The notes under the pieces were generated by a model, which did no database searches, had not been told where the DNA came from, and saw only the letters and a list, made by a program, of their open reading frames with translations. The position numbers and the translations under genes are program-made. From contig JANVCC010000018.1 in the NCBI GenBank assembly GCA_025345505.1, positions 42,807,845 through 42,871,844 on the forward strand: a stretch of DNA of 64,000 bases. Direction: 5' to 3'. The stretch's first letter is position 1, and every line of letters begins with the position of its first letter. This stretch comes from Todiramphus chloris collaris (lineage: Eukaryota; Chordata; Aves; Coraciiformes; Alcedinidae). Shown here piece by piece: positions 1 to 12,879 of this stretch.

Positions 1-3000
1 CAAATTATCATGCTTTGTGGGTTTTGATAATGAATAAAATACTGTAAATGCAGAATGCTTTAGTTTGCTCTTGCCACACTATAAAGTATTCCAAGTATGT
101 GTGTGTGTGAGGCATATTATGTATAAGCATCCTACATTTTTTTGAAGCTTGCCAAAAAAATGCAAAAATAAAATATGGACAGGTGGAAATTTCCATGCCT
201 ACCAAGCACTTATCACCTGGATCTGAGGTTCTTGGGAAGGACAGCCAGCTGCCTAACCTGCTGGAGATGAATCCAGGTATCAGAGAGTTAAAACACTTGC
301 TCATTGGTTTTCTCAGCTCCTATTTTAATTTGCTCTTTTTTTTCGGACAGCTCTGTGAAGGCAGTCTGGTTTGCTGCTTCGCCATACTAATGAGACTCAT
401 CCATCTGCCTCTGTCATTGCCAGGCTCTCTTTTCTGCTGGAAGTCAGAGATGAACGCTCAGGACAGGTCCTTTCTAGGCTGCAGTACTTAATCATTTCTA
501 AACACGCTAGATGGCCTCAGGCAGTGAAGGCAACAAGCATTTAACCCAGGCTTGGCAGCTCAAGCTTACACATAGTCTGGCTCTAAGCCTTGATAATGAA
601 AAGTAGCTGTGCTTTTACTCTCCACTTAACCAGATGCTCTTTGCTTCTTGGGGCAAAAGGTTAAATAGATATAAGAACCCATGCTAGTTTTGAAGCCTTT
701 TATTAGCAGTCCTTATAGAAGTGGAGTAGAGCATTCTGCTCCCCTGACTATGTCTCTCGGGATCCTGTATTTAGGACTGTGTCCACTAACTAGAGGAATG
801 TAACCTCCTCACCCAAAGCTCATTTCTTGTTCAAGTAACAATAAATAGAGCCTAAAGCCCACTTTGCCACTTAATTATTTAATGTTCTATTTTTATAGTA
901 AGAATGGATGAAGGAGACATTATCAGTTTTGTTCAATAGTGGCAACACCTTATATTAACAGTGCAGATAAAGCATTTTTTCCACTGTGGCTGGGACAACT
1001 GATTTATTTTTCCACTCCATCTACTGCTCCATATGTCTCTGGAATCTGCCTTTTTCCCAGAGCTCATGTTAGTATAAAGCAATTGTCTGGGATGTGTAAG
1101 AATTAAGTATCCCATCATTCAGGCTAGACATGCAATTAGAAGAGTTGCACTAATTTCCACTGCTGAGACCCTGTCACTTTAATTTATCCTTACTTTCCTG
1201 CATTTAGGTCTTCTCTGGTTTGAGGCCAAGGATTTTATATAGTTTGAGGCAGTGGTTCTGTAATGCCAGAGGTGGCGGGGGGAGGAGGAATTGGTGGGTG
1301 TGGGTGGGAGGGGGAGAAGAGCGGCCAGGGGGAAGTATAAGGGCAGGGGAAGAATAAGAACTGGTTGAAAGGAACAAAACCGACACGTACACACTTTAAA
1401 GATCTAAAGCATGTGCCAAATAATGATGTGTGGAGTGGCTGCAAAGGAAAGTAAAGCTTTCAGAGAGGAAGTCTTTAGTGAATTGCAGCACTGGACATGT
1501 GTCTCACACTGGATTTTTTTTTTTTTTTTAAGTAGATGTCTATCATTGAATCTCAGTGGTGGGGCTGGGTTTGGCTGAGAGTACCACCAAATCTGTATTC
1601 TGCTCTGCTCCAGGTTTTCCAGAGGAGAGACAGGGGTTCAGGAACATCAGCTTCTGCTCTGGTACCATCTCCCTGTGCCAACTGGTTCCTGCACTGTGCT
1701 TCATCAGGAACCCTCAAAATATCAAAATTCTGCCAGTGCACAGGACTCCTGGATAAAAGACAACCTCAGACAAGAAGGTTTTTGTATATCTAGTCCTCTT
1801 TGCACACCATTCCTGCTGCAGTCAGGACAATATTATTCCCAGATCCAACTGGTAACACTTTGATAAAACACTCAAACTTTCCAAGCTTTTGTACAGCAGG
1901 AAAATTCTAATTACCTATCTTTACAGAAAACAGCTAATGGCTTTCTAATTAGGAAGAGTTTTGTATCAGGGTTTTTTATATGGAACTGTCTGGGTTGATT
2001 TGTCTGTTTGTCAGTCCAGCATAAGGAAATATGTAGAAAATATGTGTTAATACTGAGACATACAGAAATACAGTGCTACAGTAAGCAGTACTCTTGCTCC
2101 AGAGTTTTTCAAACAGAGTAAGAAGTGCCAATACAATATACTTCAGTACATTTAAAGAAAAGTATAAGGAAAATTGGCAAAACTACATTTACACTCATTA
2201 AGCCATTTTTATGAGGTAAAGAAGATATAAGCTGCCATTCTGGTTTTGCATTTCAGCGATGACATATTAGCAATTTGTTTTCCTGTTTTCTTACTACTAA
2301 AGAACATAGAACAATGCATGAGGTATATTTATGACTAGTAAAATGTTGCAGAGGATGAAGGAGTCTTGATAAACTATTATTCTAACTTACATCAGTCGCT
2401 TCTATAATTCCCATTCTTTTGGATCTTCTTTTCCAATAGGTAAAAGGTTAATGTGGCATCTTAGTACATAGAAAGAAGGTTGCTGAGATGGATTTAAAAT
2501 TCAAGCTGCAAACTTTCATTTCTGTCTGATTATAACTCACATTTTATTGAAAGATGGTGGGGACCTAAAATTCAAAAAGCAGTCTATAAGCCACAGATGT
2601 TACTTGGCAGGGTGAAGTTTAATGTGTCAGAGTGGGGATTTCACCATGATCTCCATGCCAGATTTCTGTCCACAGGCTCTAACTTGGCATCTTCTCTAAC
2701 AGCATCTTGCAACCATATTCAACAAGGTCCCAAATACTGCTAGAAAGAAGCAAATATCCTAGTCCACTGATTCATGCATTGAGCAGCTAATGATTTAGAC
2801 ATGTGACTTGAGACTGAATGGAGGCCACATCTGTGGAACAACAGCCTAAGTTCCCATGTGTGACATCAGAATGCATTTAATAAAAAATACTTAACTTGAC
2901 TTCAGCCCATAGGATAACTGCATTCATGTGTGTTTGTACCCCACATGCAAATCCAAAGTTGGAAGTATGATGCAAGGACAAAATTAAGCATGTCAGGAGT

Positions 3001-4594
3001 GTGGCTCAGGTGAAATCTAGGCATGATATAGATATTGAATCTTGGATATATATTGCAGATCCTAGAAATTTAGCTCAATTTCCTCAAAGGTATTTGGTGA
3101 AATGAAAGGGGAATTGGGCACACAAGTGCCTTTGAAACTCTGAGAGTTTGTGAGGGAGACTTAGTTGTGTGGAATCTGACAATGAAATTGTTCATTGTTT
3201 TAAGCATTTTTAAATGATAAGAAAAAAATTAGATTATACTGCCTATGTGAATATCAACTGTAGTTGAACTGTACTTTGTTATTATTTGGGTTTACTTGTA
3301 AACTTGTACCTGGAGATCAGCCAAGCACAAGACCCTGGTATACAGTGACAATTTCTGGATCAAGAATTTGGTCTCTGTGGACAAAATAGAGAAAGGAAAA
3401 GAGAACCAAAATGGAGGATGTAATAGGGGTGAATGTAATGACGGGTTGAAAATACCATAAGAACATTAAAATCTTCTAGAGATTTACTATCTGAGCCCTT
3501 GAACTCTGATACAAGCTAGTACCTGTGTGGCTAATTTCTATTGATTTGCCGTGTTTGGGGAGAGCAGAGACGAAAGGGATGGAGAGCGATTCAAAGGAAA
3601 CTAAGGTCAAGAAGCTATAAGAGAGGCTGTAGACGTGAGCAGACAATTTCCAGTATCTTTCTGAACCCTGTCCTCGCCAATGTTCACTACCCCTCCCATG
3701 CTTATTCCCCATCTAACTTTTACATTCTTCTCCATCATGGGCATGGTGAGGAGACCAGCCTCCACTCAAGCTTTCCGTGGTCTCCGCACTATTTGTTGCA
3801 AGGCCCACCTGCATCTTTTCCTGGCAGAAAGACACTGGTTACCATTCTCAAAACAGAAGTTTTCAGTTTATAGTCACTGCATAGTGATTTAGACTGTGTT
3901 TTGTTGGATAGCTTGTGTGAATGTTATGTTGGAAACCATGAATATCTTAATAAAGTCAGACTTGTGTTTTGATGGGTTGTAAGTAATGGCAAGTCCCCTT
4001 CCCTTTCTGTCCTCCTGCGGTGACTGTCATTTAAAGCAGCTCAGTTGATCCCATCTGTCATATCAGAGATCAGCAGGAGAGTGCGATTCTAATGCAGCCA
4101 AATCTTTTCTTATAGAGGCTGTTTCTGTAAAAACTCTGTGAAAATAAAATCCAAGACTCAGATAAGGTAGAACTGCAAATTCTCAGTACTCTCAAGGTGT
4201 CTTCACAAAACATTTAAGGAAAATGTGAACTCGATTCGTAGTCTCCTCTCCTGCATGTTCCATACTTGCTGCTTGTGTTTGCAAGAGCAAGATGAGAATA
4301 GCTTCCGACACAAATAAGCAGTATTAGCAGGGCAATTCTTCAGAAGTACACTTACTCTCTTCCAAAAGCATTTGCATAATAATAAAGGAAGAAAGCTATA
4401 TAAGGTAAACTACATATCAGCAGAATTGTTTCTATAAATGAATGCTTTTCAAGGTTTTCCAAGAGGCAGTGGGAGTTCTTTGAAATCAATGAGGTAATTA
4501 AAAATGTTGGGAAAACAGAATAAGAAAAAAAGAGGAAAAAATTAATTTGAAAGCTATTAAATGCCCACTGGTCCGGTGACTACAGCATTTATCC
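1..4594. other. unique AT-rich non-coding stretch
   Basis: I see no gene here. Open frames are at most about 110 codons, overlap on both strands and resemble no family I know. Local features are a short GT run at 97-109, a T16 run at 1514-1529, a G-rich purine block at about 1271-1345, and an AATAAA at about 3948 followed by GT-rich sequence that could act as a poly(A) site but is common by chance in AT-rich DNA. No CR1 or LTR was recognised. Confidence 0.6.
1296..1314 (+). other. G-quadruplex motif
   Basis: Four G-runs with loops of 3, 1 and 1 bases (GGG-TGT-GGG-T-GGG-A-GGGGG) satisfy the usual intramolecular G-quadruplex rule. It lies inside a G-rich block of about 75 bases with little cytosine, in otherwise AT-rich DNA. 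The short loops predict a stable parallel fold. There is no neighbouring gene to give it a role. Confidence 0.7.
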
Positions 4595-4745
4595 GGAGAT
4601 TGGGTGACCCTGGACTGCATCCCTGCACTGTTGCAGTTTTCCTATGGGAATTCTGGACAAGTAAATTCCTTTCTGTGCTTCATCTCACCTATAAAGCAAG
4701 AATTACAGCATTAACCTAATTCAGGAAGGTGTAATCAAAGCTGCA
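4595..4745 (+). mobile_element. probable MIR-type SINE relic
   Basis: The segment 'ggacaagtaaattccttt' followed by 'cttcatctcacctataaa' and 'attaacctaattcagg' follows the order of the MIR core (a 'gggcaagt..ctt' block, a 'cctcatctgtaaa'-like block, then 'taacctac..cagg'). MIRs are tRNA-derived SINEs that predate the split of birds and mammals, so a very degraded copy is plausible in a bird. The 5' tRNA-related half is not recognisable. The call rests on remembered consensus and could be coincidence. Confidence 0.4.
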
Positions 4746-7679
4746 GGGGAGTACAGAACAAGTTTCTCAGTGGCCCTGTAGTATTAGTAAATGAAGCAAC
4801 AATTACCCTCCAATACTACAGCAGTGCTTACCATGTAGTAACAGCTAAGTAGTCCCCATCTATCAGGGTAAACTCATCAGGGACTAGAGAGGAAAGAATG
4901 AACCAGGAAAGTTTGTTCCAGGGCCCATGGCAGCGCTCAGTGGTCCTATGTCATGAAAGCATATATATAATAAGGACCTCCAAGGAACTCCATATCATGA
5001 TGATGGAGACCTTTAAAAGTTGCCAATATAAAAAGATGGTCTTCAAACATTCTGGATACCAAAAATAAATAAAAATAAACCAAACACTTTGTGTTCTCCC
5101 AGAGTTCAGAGTATAATGCATAGTGTTTGAAAGGTACTAGAGTTTCAGAACACATTAAATTTTTGGTAATATGACATTAAACATGCATTTTTACTCTAAT
5201 GATTCCATGATAAGGCGTTTCACACTGCAGAAAAGAATATAATAATATAATGAAGGGAATTAGTAAAATTATCTGTATCTTCCTGGCCCTGACCCTGAAA
5301 CCAATAGTGCTATTATCATCTGGAGGCTGCACCTGTCATGAGTTATGGCCCCTGTTTTTGCAGGAAGGATAAAACTGATATTTCAGTGCCATTCATCATA
5401 TATAATAAAGTCTCCGCCTTAGTACAAATGCATTTATATGCCAGTATCAGAACTGAGTACAGAAAATACAAGCAGTCAACAGTATATGTTAGATGCAGTT
5501 GTAATGCTTTCTGTGGCTAATAAAATAAGTCTCTAGCTGTTTTCCAAGGGTAGCTTGGCAGAGTTGAAATCACAGTTTCTATGTCATGAAAGAGCACAAT
5601 ACCCTTTTTGCCCTTTAAATCTCATAACAATGTTAGAGTTTCAGCTATTGTATGGGCTCTGAATTGCCTGACCAGAAACGTGGACCCAGGGTTCATGTTA
5701 TCCCAAAATATTTAGTCATACAACCAAACACATTCTGCTCGCAAGGCTGTCAAGATGTCTGAGTGAGATAAATGTCTTATTTTCTGATGGTTTCTTATGA
5801 CCAATAGTACATGTGAGCAGCAGGGCACAGGAGGCAGCAGGGCACAGGAGGCAGCAGAGCCTGATGGGCTGTATTTGATTCTGGTACTGTCCTGTCAGCC
5901 TATTCCACTGCTGGAGCTCATTTCCATACCAGCATTTTGGCCCACCATCTATCTGCCTCTTGACACCTTTCTCTACAAGCAGGTAAAGAAGGTTCAAGCA
6001 ACCTCCCCAATCTAGCTTCTGAGATTAAGCCCTATTCCTTGTCAAGGTTCATCTTCCATAACGTATGGCAATGAGTTTGCTCTGTGCTTTCTCCGCAGTG
6101 GGAGATTCCTGCCCCCCAGGGATGGACCCATCTAGAGGGGACAAAAATTGTATTTCTGGAAAGGAACCTCCTACTTCTTCCCATGCTTCTGGCCACGGCA
6201 TCCCAGAGAGCAAGACTGAAGTGACCCTTGAGAAAGTAAACAAGGCTTCCACAGGGCCTCACACTGCACCACTCTGTCAGATTTGTCACATGCTCTAGTT
6301 TTATACTTGCTGCTACAGAATACTGAGTAAAATGGTGGGGTTTTAATATATTTTTTATTATTTATTTACTGATGGCAGCATCTCAAATGCTTAATCAATA
6401 CATACAAGATAGAAAGAATTAATCTGGTATTTTGCCAGTGAGATACAAGATTTAGAAAGGAAGCTCATGTCCTAAAAGGAAGAGTTTCTGTGGAGAAGCT
6501 GGTTTGCAGGTTTAATCATCGGGTTTCAAATAATTAAACACCCCAGAAATGTATTTCTGATTATAGTAGGGTTGACTCTACCCTCTAGTTATAAGTGTCA
6601 GTAATCAGTAATGCCATTAATTCTTTTTAATACTCTTAATAATTTCTGTACCAGCAATAGGGAATAACATGAATGCTGTAGTGGAGGCTCTTAAAGACAG
6701 AACAGGGCTGTGACAAAATGAATCAGCTTCTCGGTTTATCTAGTTACTCTGAAATCAAGGGATTTATGCTAAGTTACACCATACAAGAAGCCAAGTCATT
6801 TTAAGCATTGTATGATTTAATAGTAACTGTGCCAAACTTGGTTATATTTTCATAGCAGTAATAGAAAATAATAACGCTATGGAAGGGAAAGGTGGAGTCC
6901 TTTTTGCTTTATGAATATATATTCTATCCATGGAATCACTGAGTAGATGGTGGAAATAACTACTTAAACATTGATTTAATGCTTTAGGAGTGTCAACTTT
7001 TTAAGAAAACAGACTGAATTTCTGTACGAATCCTTATCCAAAGAGTAATGCCAAGTAATATTGTCTAATTTTGTCTTCTCCTTTCTGTAATATGGTCTGA
7101 CTTAAAAAAAAAAAAACCAAACAAACAATAATAATAAGCAGGTAAAAGAAGTGTAGCATATTTGCTTATAGCTATTATGTCCTTGTCAGGGACTTTGCAA
7201 CAAACATGAAGCTTAGATCCTTTGTTAATTAGGACAGAAACATCATACAGGCACATTGGCCAAATGTTAGTGAAACTCTTCTAACACTTTTTTAATCGCT
7301 GTTTGTAGAAAGGCTTTTTTTCCATTGTTGTTCTAGCCTTTCCTCTGTTATTAAGAAGGACAATATATATCATTTTTACTGCAAAGTGCCAGGCAAGCTA
7401 GGATATTCAAATGAACAAACCTGGATGCTTTACAACTTTTGCTCTCTTGAAATCAGATCTGAAAAATATAGGACCTAAATATCAATACTGTAAGGTTTTA
7501 GTTTTATATCAGGCATAAATCTTAACAACCCATACTTAACAATGAGCTCAGATTTTAACTTAATCTTTGGCAAGCTGAGAATTAAACCAACACAGTCTCC
7601 GTTTTCTCTTCGCTCCCAGGCGGCTCCTTGAAAAAGGCACTGTCTGTGCTATCCAGCTTAAAGGTTTTATGGGTTGTGA
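4746..7679. other. unique AT-rich non-coding stretch
   Basis: No gene or recognisable transposon is seen. Overlapping short frames at about 6032-6298 occur on both strands and look like chance. A short tandem repeat lies at 5818-5857 and an A-tract at about 7104-7116. Confidence 0.6.
5818..5857. repeat. 17-bp minisatellite, 2.3 copies
   Basis: The unit 'cagcagggcacaggagg' is present twice without mismatch, followed by a partial third copy (cagcag). It is GC-richer than its surroundings. Such a short array is likely to vary in copy number between individuals. Confidence 0.9.
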
Positions 7680-8290
7680 AAAGCAGATATAGTACTGCCT
7701 AGGTGGGCCGCGGGCTCCTCCTGAAAGACAAAGAGTTGAGTCTCACACTCCCGAGCATTCTTCTGCTTAAATAAAGTTGCTAGCTGCCTAATGAATGTTA
7801 GCTGTAATACTCCCTGTGGTCAGTGGGGCTGTTGTTTAATGAATTGCTTAATGTGCTTGATTACTGTTACTATGTGGAATGAGGGAAATAGCCAGAGAGA
7901 TTTGAAAGACCCACTAGAGAATACGATGAAAATGAATTGGATCAATAAGAAGTTTTTGCTCATCTCTGAACGACGCATTATGTGCTGCGTTGTTGGAGTT
8001 GGGGATAATGTAATTTTGTGGCTTGTTGTTGTTCTTTTTATAATTCAGAAATATAAATCTCATTTGACATTGGGTTTTCGGGCTGGCCTTCCTGGAGTTA
8101 TAAATGTTCCCCTGACTCCAGTCCCGGTTACTCACATGGACAGATAAATTAATTAGGAAAACTTTTATGCCAATTACTTTATGCCCTTGGCTTTCATATG
8201 TTTCTGAAGAGCGGCAGCTAATTAAAGATATGATTCATAATTACTGGTCGATCGAGTAGTTGAGTAATGGAATCAGGAACTGTTCCAAAA
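7680..8290. promoter_or_regulatory. candidate conserved non-coding element
   Basis: This block has 12 CpG dinucleotides between 7706 and 8256 by hand count, against very few in the flanking kilobases, although most of it is AT-rich. It contains three TAATTA homeodomain cores within about 95 bases (8149-8155, 8219-8225, 8238-8243), a TCGATCGA palindrome (8248-8255) and a TAATGG at 8265. Retained CpG in AT-rich sequence plus clustered homeodomain sites is typical of developmental enhancers under constraint. A 118-codon open frame (7791-8147, +) crosses it but has no family resemblance. No alignment was available, so this is an inference. Confidence 0.3.
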
Positions 8291-11200
8291 AAATTATCCA
8301 TCACATCATTACTAATTGTTACATAATACATAAGGATGTAAAATTCAAATAAAAAATTACTCACATTTGAAAGATTCATTCAATTAGTGGGTTTGGGATA
8401 TTTTTTATAACAATTATAAACACTGAGATAGTTCTCACATTTTTAAAGATCACAGAGGTTTTATAAATATTTATAATTAAATAGGGGCATAATTTCCAGC
8501 ACGTAAAGGACTCGGGCCTAGCTGGAAGAGTGGGCTAGTAGTATATTGAGTTTATGGAAGCTGGAAATCAAATCTTTGGGTCAAGTGAAATGAATATGAT
8601 GGTGTCTTCCTACTGCAGTTTGCACAAGCCACAAAACTGCTCTAGTTTGGCAAGCAGCACAGACTAATTTCTAGAGAGTAGAAGAGCTGTTGCAAGTTAA
8701 AACTTGGCACTGAACAACACACAGAAATTTGCACAGAATTTGTCAACACTCATTTTTCACAGTCATCATTTGCCGTCCCAGGAAGAAGACTGTAACAGAT
8801 ACCACAGCATGGTAAAACTGGTAAAATGGTGAAGAAGAAAAAAAAAAATTCCTCCAGCAATTCCTTGCTAACGTTGCAGATGTTCTCTGTTATCACAGTT
8901 TATGAGCAGTCATGTCACTTCTTCAATAAAAGATGTCTGGAAAACTCAAGCATGGGTTCATTCAGTAATTCAGATACCCCACAGGTGGGCCTGGAAAACC
9001 TCTGGGTTCAGTTTCCCATTGGTTCTTTACAGTTTAAAGCAATCATGTGGTAAAGTCCTGTATAAATACCTATACCTAATAACCTTTGAGAGCAATTTGT
9101 AAATTTAACAAAGTGGGGCCAGCAATACTTTCAGCATGAGCCTTCACAAAAGCTGTGAAGAAGTCTCACCCAGCAGTTAAAAACTTATCAAGAGAACACC
9201 TTGAGTACCCATAAAAATTATAGCTTACTCAGTATTTATTTGAACTTCCTGGAGGGCCTGACCCTTCATATTCTTCATCTCCATTTATTTAAGCAACACA
9301 GATATACAGTATTAGCTTTATCACCTACTCCGCAATAGATTTTTTTGCTATACTTGGTTGGGTTTATATGATTAACTTAACCTAGCACTCATTAGACATA
9401 TGGCATATGGTTTGGAGGAGGATTAATAAATGTTTTGCCGTATCTGAACGAGAGATAGAAAATGAATGAAAACAAACTTCCACTTCTGCTTGCAGCTCTA
9501 AGTGGCTGCTTAGCTGCCATCCATCTGCAGGTACCATGTGCTACCCTCCTGAATATCATCAGGGAACAAAAGAGAATTCAATTAAACATTTTTATATTCT
9601 AATTGACTTGGATTGCTATAGATATCTACAGCAGCATGTAGGAGAAGACAGCTGATGAGTGGATAAGAGCATTCAGCAGAAGGATGTCTCAAAAACCTTT
9701 AAGTCCAGAGGGGCAAGATAGGCACAAGATCACAAAAGGGGAGTGCGACCAGTAGGGACTGTTTGGACCCTTCTGAGAGACAGTACCAAAGTCAAGTTCC
9801 CTGAAGTCCCCACCAATGTAGGGCTCTCTGCGTTCCTCTTCTTACCACGTGAAGGTGTTCCACAGGAAACAAATTGTTTTGATATTTTGGGTTTTGTTTG
9901 ATTTTTAAAGAAGAAGCCTTTTTCTAATAGTGCTACATCTTTTAAAATGATATTTTGGTCTTTCAGGAGTTGGTACCTCCTGATGAAGTGAGCAGGAAGG
10001 GATTTTCCCCTGCACCAGGTCAGCTGAGTACACGGGAGAGGAGAGTGACAGAGCGATGTATACAAATCTGCAGAGGTGTTAAGGATTGCAGCTGTAGAAC
10101 TAAATGCTTTTAAAACTTCAAAGTTAACATCCCAGGGAATAATAAAGTGCAAAAACAAGTCATATACAATCATGATATTATATTTGATGGGAAATCAATA
10201 CTGAACCTGATAGCCATATTATAGTGTGTTTCTATTGTGACAGTTAGTCAGAAATAGTTTTATAGGATGAATGGTGGCAGCCTCTGACCCATCAGCATCC
10301 TTATCAAGCACACAGTCCTGCCTGACAGAGGCACAGATGCTCCTCATCTGTAACAGTACTGCACTGTGAAAGGGCTGTCTGTAAGACAACTGAGGAGACA
10401 AATTCACAGCTAAGGAAAAATCCCAGCTCCAACACAACATAACCTTAATTCACAAAATCCATAGGAAAAAAAAAATTAAAAGGCACTTTGACATGAATTA
10501 AAGCTAATGTCTCCGCAGAAGTTTTACTTTTAAACATTTAAGCTGCTACACTGCTGGTTTATGAAACATAAATGTATTTGCATAAATGGAGCAGGGTGAG
10601 AAAAAATACTCGAGTTTGATATGGTTAGGGGGTTTTATGGAAGTTTAATTTCGTCTCATTTTAACACTGGAATTAAATTATTCAGTTGTCTGGACATTTG
10701 TCTGGAACTGGAAACCCTGTGGACATATGTCAAACCTCCTCAGGATGCAGCAGGGCACAAGTGCAGTTCAGTCAATACTGAGCATCTGAGGGAAAGTCCT
10801 CTTTACTTTTTTTTTTTTTTGTGTACAAGAGAAGAGAAAACATATGGTCTATTTTAAGACATTGTAGTCCATGTCTTAGAGAAAATTTTGGTCTAGATTA
10901 CTCAGTGTGTATGTGGTTCTCTCTGACTTAAAAGGGAAATAAAGGTTATTTTCATACTATTTTTTGAATTACTGTACAAATTACTTTAAAGCAGAAAAGG
11001 AGCAGTTTTGAATTAATGGATGAAAAATTACATTGAATTATTCTCATTATGAAAATGGCCTTTTACCTCTTGCTGAAATGGAGATTTTCATATTTTGGGT
11101 AAAATAATCACACCAGTGGTAAATGCTACCATGCAACAAATTCCCCTATGTTATATATTTTATATAAATACATGAAAATACAGGCTTATACTACAAAAAG

Positions 11201-12879
11201 CAAAACCCCTTCAGCCATGTTTAGTGCTTGAAAAGTCACATGACCAAGACTAATTAATCCCTGTGGTTTATCAGATCAAATCAGTAGGTGATGGATTTTT
11301 ATTTGGGGTCACTTGATGCATTTTACTTTGATACTTTTAAGCATTTCATAATGAAAGTTACTTCAAAATAAGCTATTATGAGTGTTGAAATGGGAAGCTC
11401 TCATTTTTTTTCCCCAGATAAACAAAAACAACACTATACACAGAACTTAATGAAATACGAGTTAATTCAGTTGCAACAGCATTTCTTCTGTTGGAAAACA
11501 TTTTGGTTTTTTTCAAACCAGAAATGTTTTCAGGCAGCTTCAAGAACAGCTGATGGGCTTTAGTCCACAACACTTGGAAAGTGGTACAGCTTCCCTGAAT
11601 TGCCTGTAAAAATGGAGGCATGCAGAGCTCCAGGAGGGCAAAAGGGAATGGCGAACAGAGGGGAGAGGTGAAACAGGATGTGTAATTTCCACATTAGCTA
11701 AAAACATGCTACCTGCACCCTGTGTCATTTAGTACACAGAGGCACCAAGTACTTACGGAATTGTGAAGGCTGTTGTTTCTGTCTCTGAAATAAGTCAAAC
11801 TTGAGAATCTTACACAGCAACTTTCATGCAAAGCAAATATTTGTCACTTCTTGGATTTCATCTAATTATATGCTTTCACCAGGAAGGTGCTATTTATTCT
11901 GCATGCGTGAACTTCTTTGTGGAATAAATATTATTTTCAAAAATGCAAGATAACATGGTTCATGACTTTCTGTGTCAAATGTAATAGGCACTATTAAAGT
12001 AGATTCACCCTTGGAGCACGTTTCATCATTAACTTACCACCCTTCTGATGTCAAAGACAAATGTCTGACGTTGCAACAGATTCCCACTAATGTCCTAATG
12101 CGTTTCATATGCCATAAAACTTTCATTAACAGAACAGCAGCTGGGTTGTGTCACGATAGCCAGTGAAATTCTGAAAGATTTTATGAAGTGAAAACTTGTT
12201 CTATGAAGACAGATAAGATCCATTATCTAAAAAGTGGACTAAATTGCCATAGTCTTAGGGCTTCGCCGACTGGTGCAAATTGAGCTGAAAATCTGCTAAG
12301 TAGCACATGTTGCTGTGACCGTTTCACCCTCAGACTCTGCTCTTGGAGCTGTCTCCCCGATGATCACAGGTTACTGTTAATACATAGCATTAAGAATATA
12401 TGGTATAATACAGCAAGATCTCCCTGTCTATGTCCTGATCCCCCAAGACTCTTTCCTCCCTGCCTGAGCATGGTCCCCACATGTGACCGAGTCCCTGTGA
12501 CACAGGGACCATGATGATGCCAGAAGGCTGGTGAGCATAGGCAGCAGGACTTTCACAGCAGCTGAGCCTAGGCATAAATGTCCTCTGAGGCAAAACAAGG
12601 TAAATGGCCATGTGATTCTTCATAAGAAGAAATAAATGCCTGTTTATGACAGCTGTGCTTCAAAGCCACCACACCTCAAGCACATGCAGATAGAAAGGAG
12701 ACCTGTTCTTTCCCTGTTACTGTTTTGTGCATGTGCTGAGTGCTGAAGCACTCTCGCAGTTTGGGGGTGGGAATGGCATACAAGTAGGTCAAATCAATAG
12801 ATGCTACTTGTGGTAATCAGACAGCTAAATTATTAACATTATTTTATGAAAAAGAAGGCACTTGTTATTACATGATTCA
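8291..12879. other. unique AT-rich non-coding stretch
   Basis: Nothing with homology is seen. The longest frame (9730-10173, minus, 147 codons) is low-similarity chance sequence with no domain. A 19-bp imperfect palindrome with 9-bp arms around a single A is at 12491-12509. A T-run lies at about 10807-10820. TA- and T-rich tracts are frequent. Confidence 0.6.

Noticed and set aside
3940-3985. AATAAA with a GT-rich downstream stretch as a transcript 3' end
   Set aside because: AATAAA is frequent in this AT-rich DNA and no upstream exon is recognised.
9730-10173. 147-codon minus-strand open frame
   Set aside because: No recognisable domain or compositional sign of coding.
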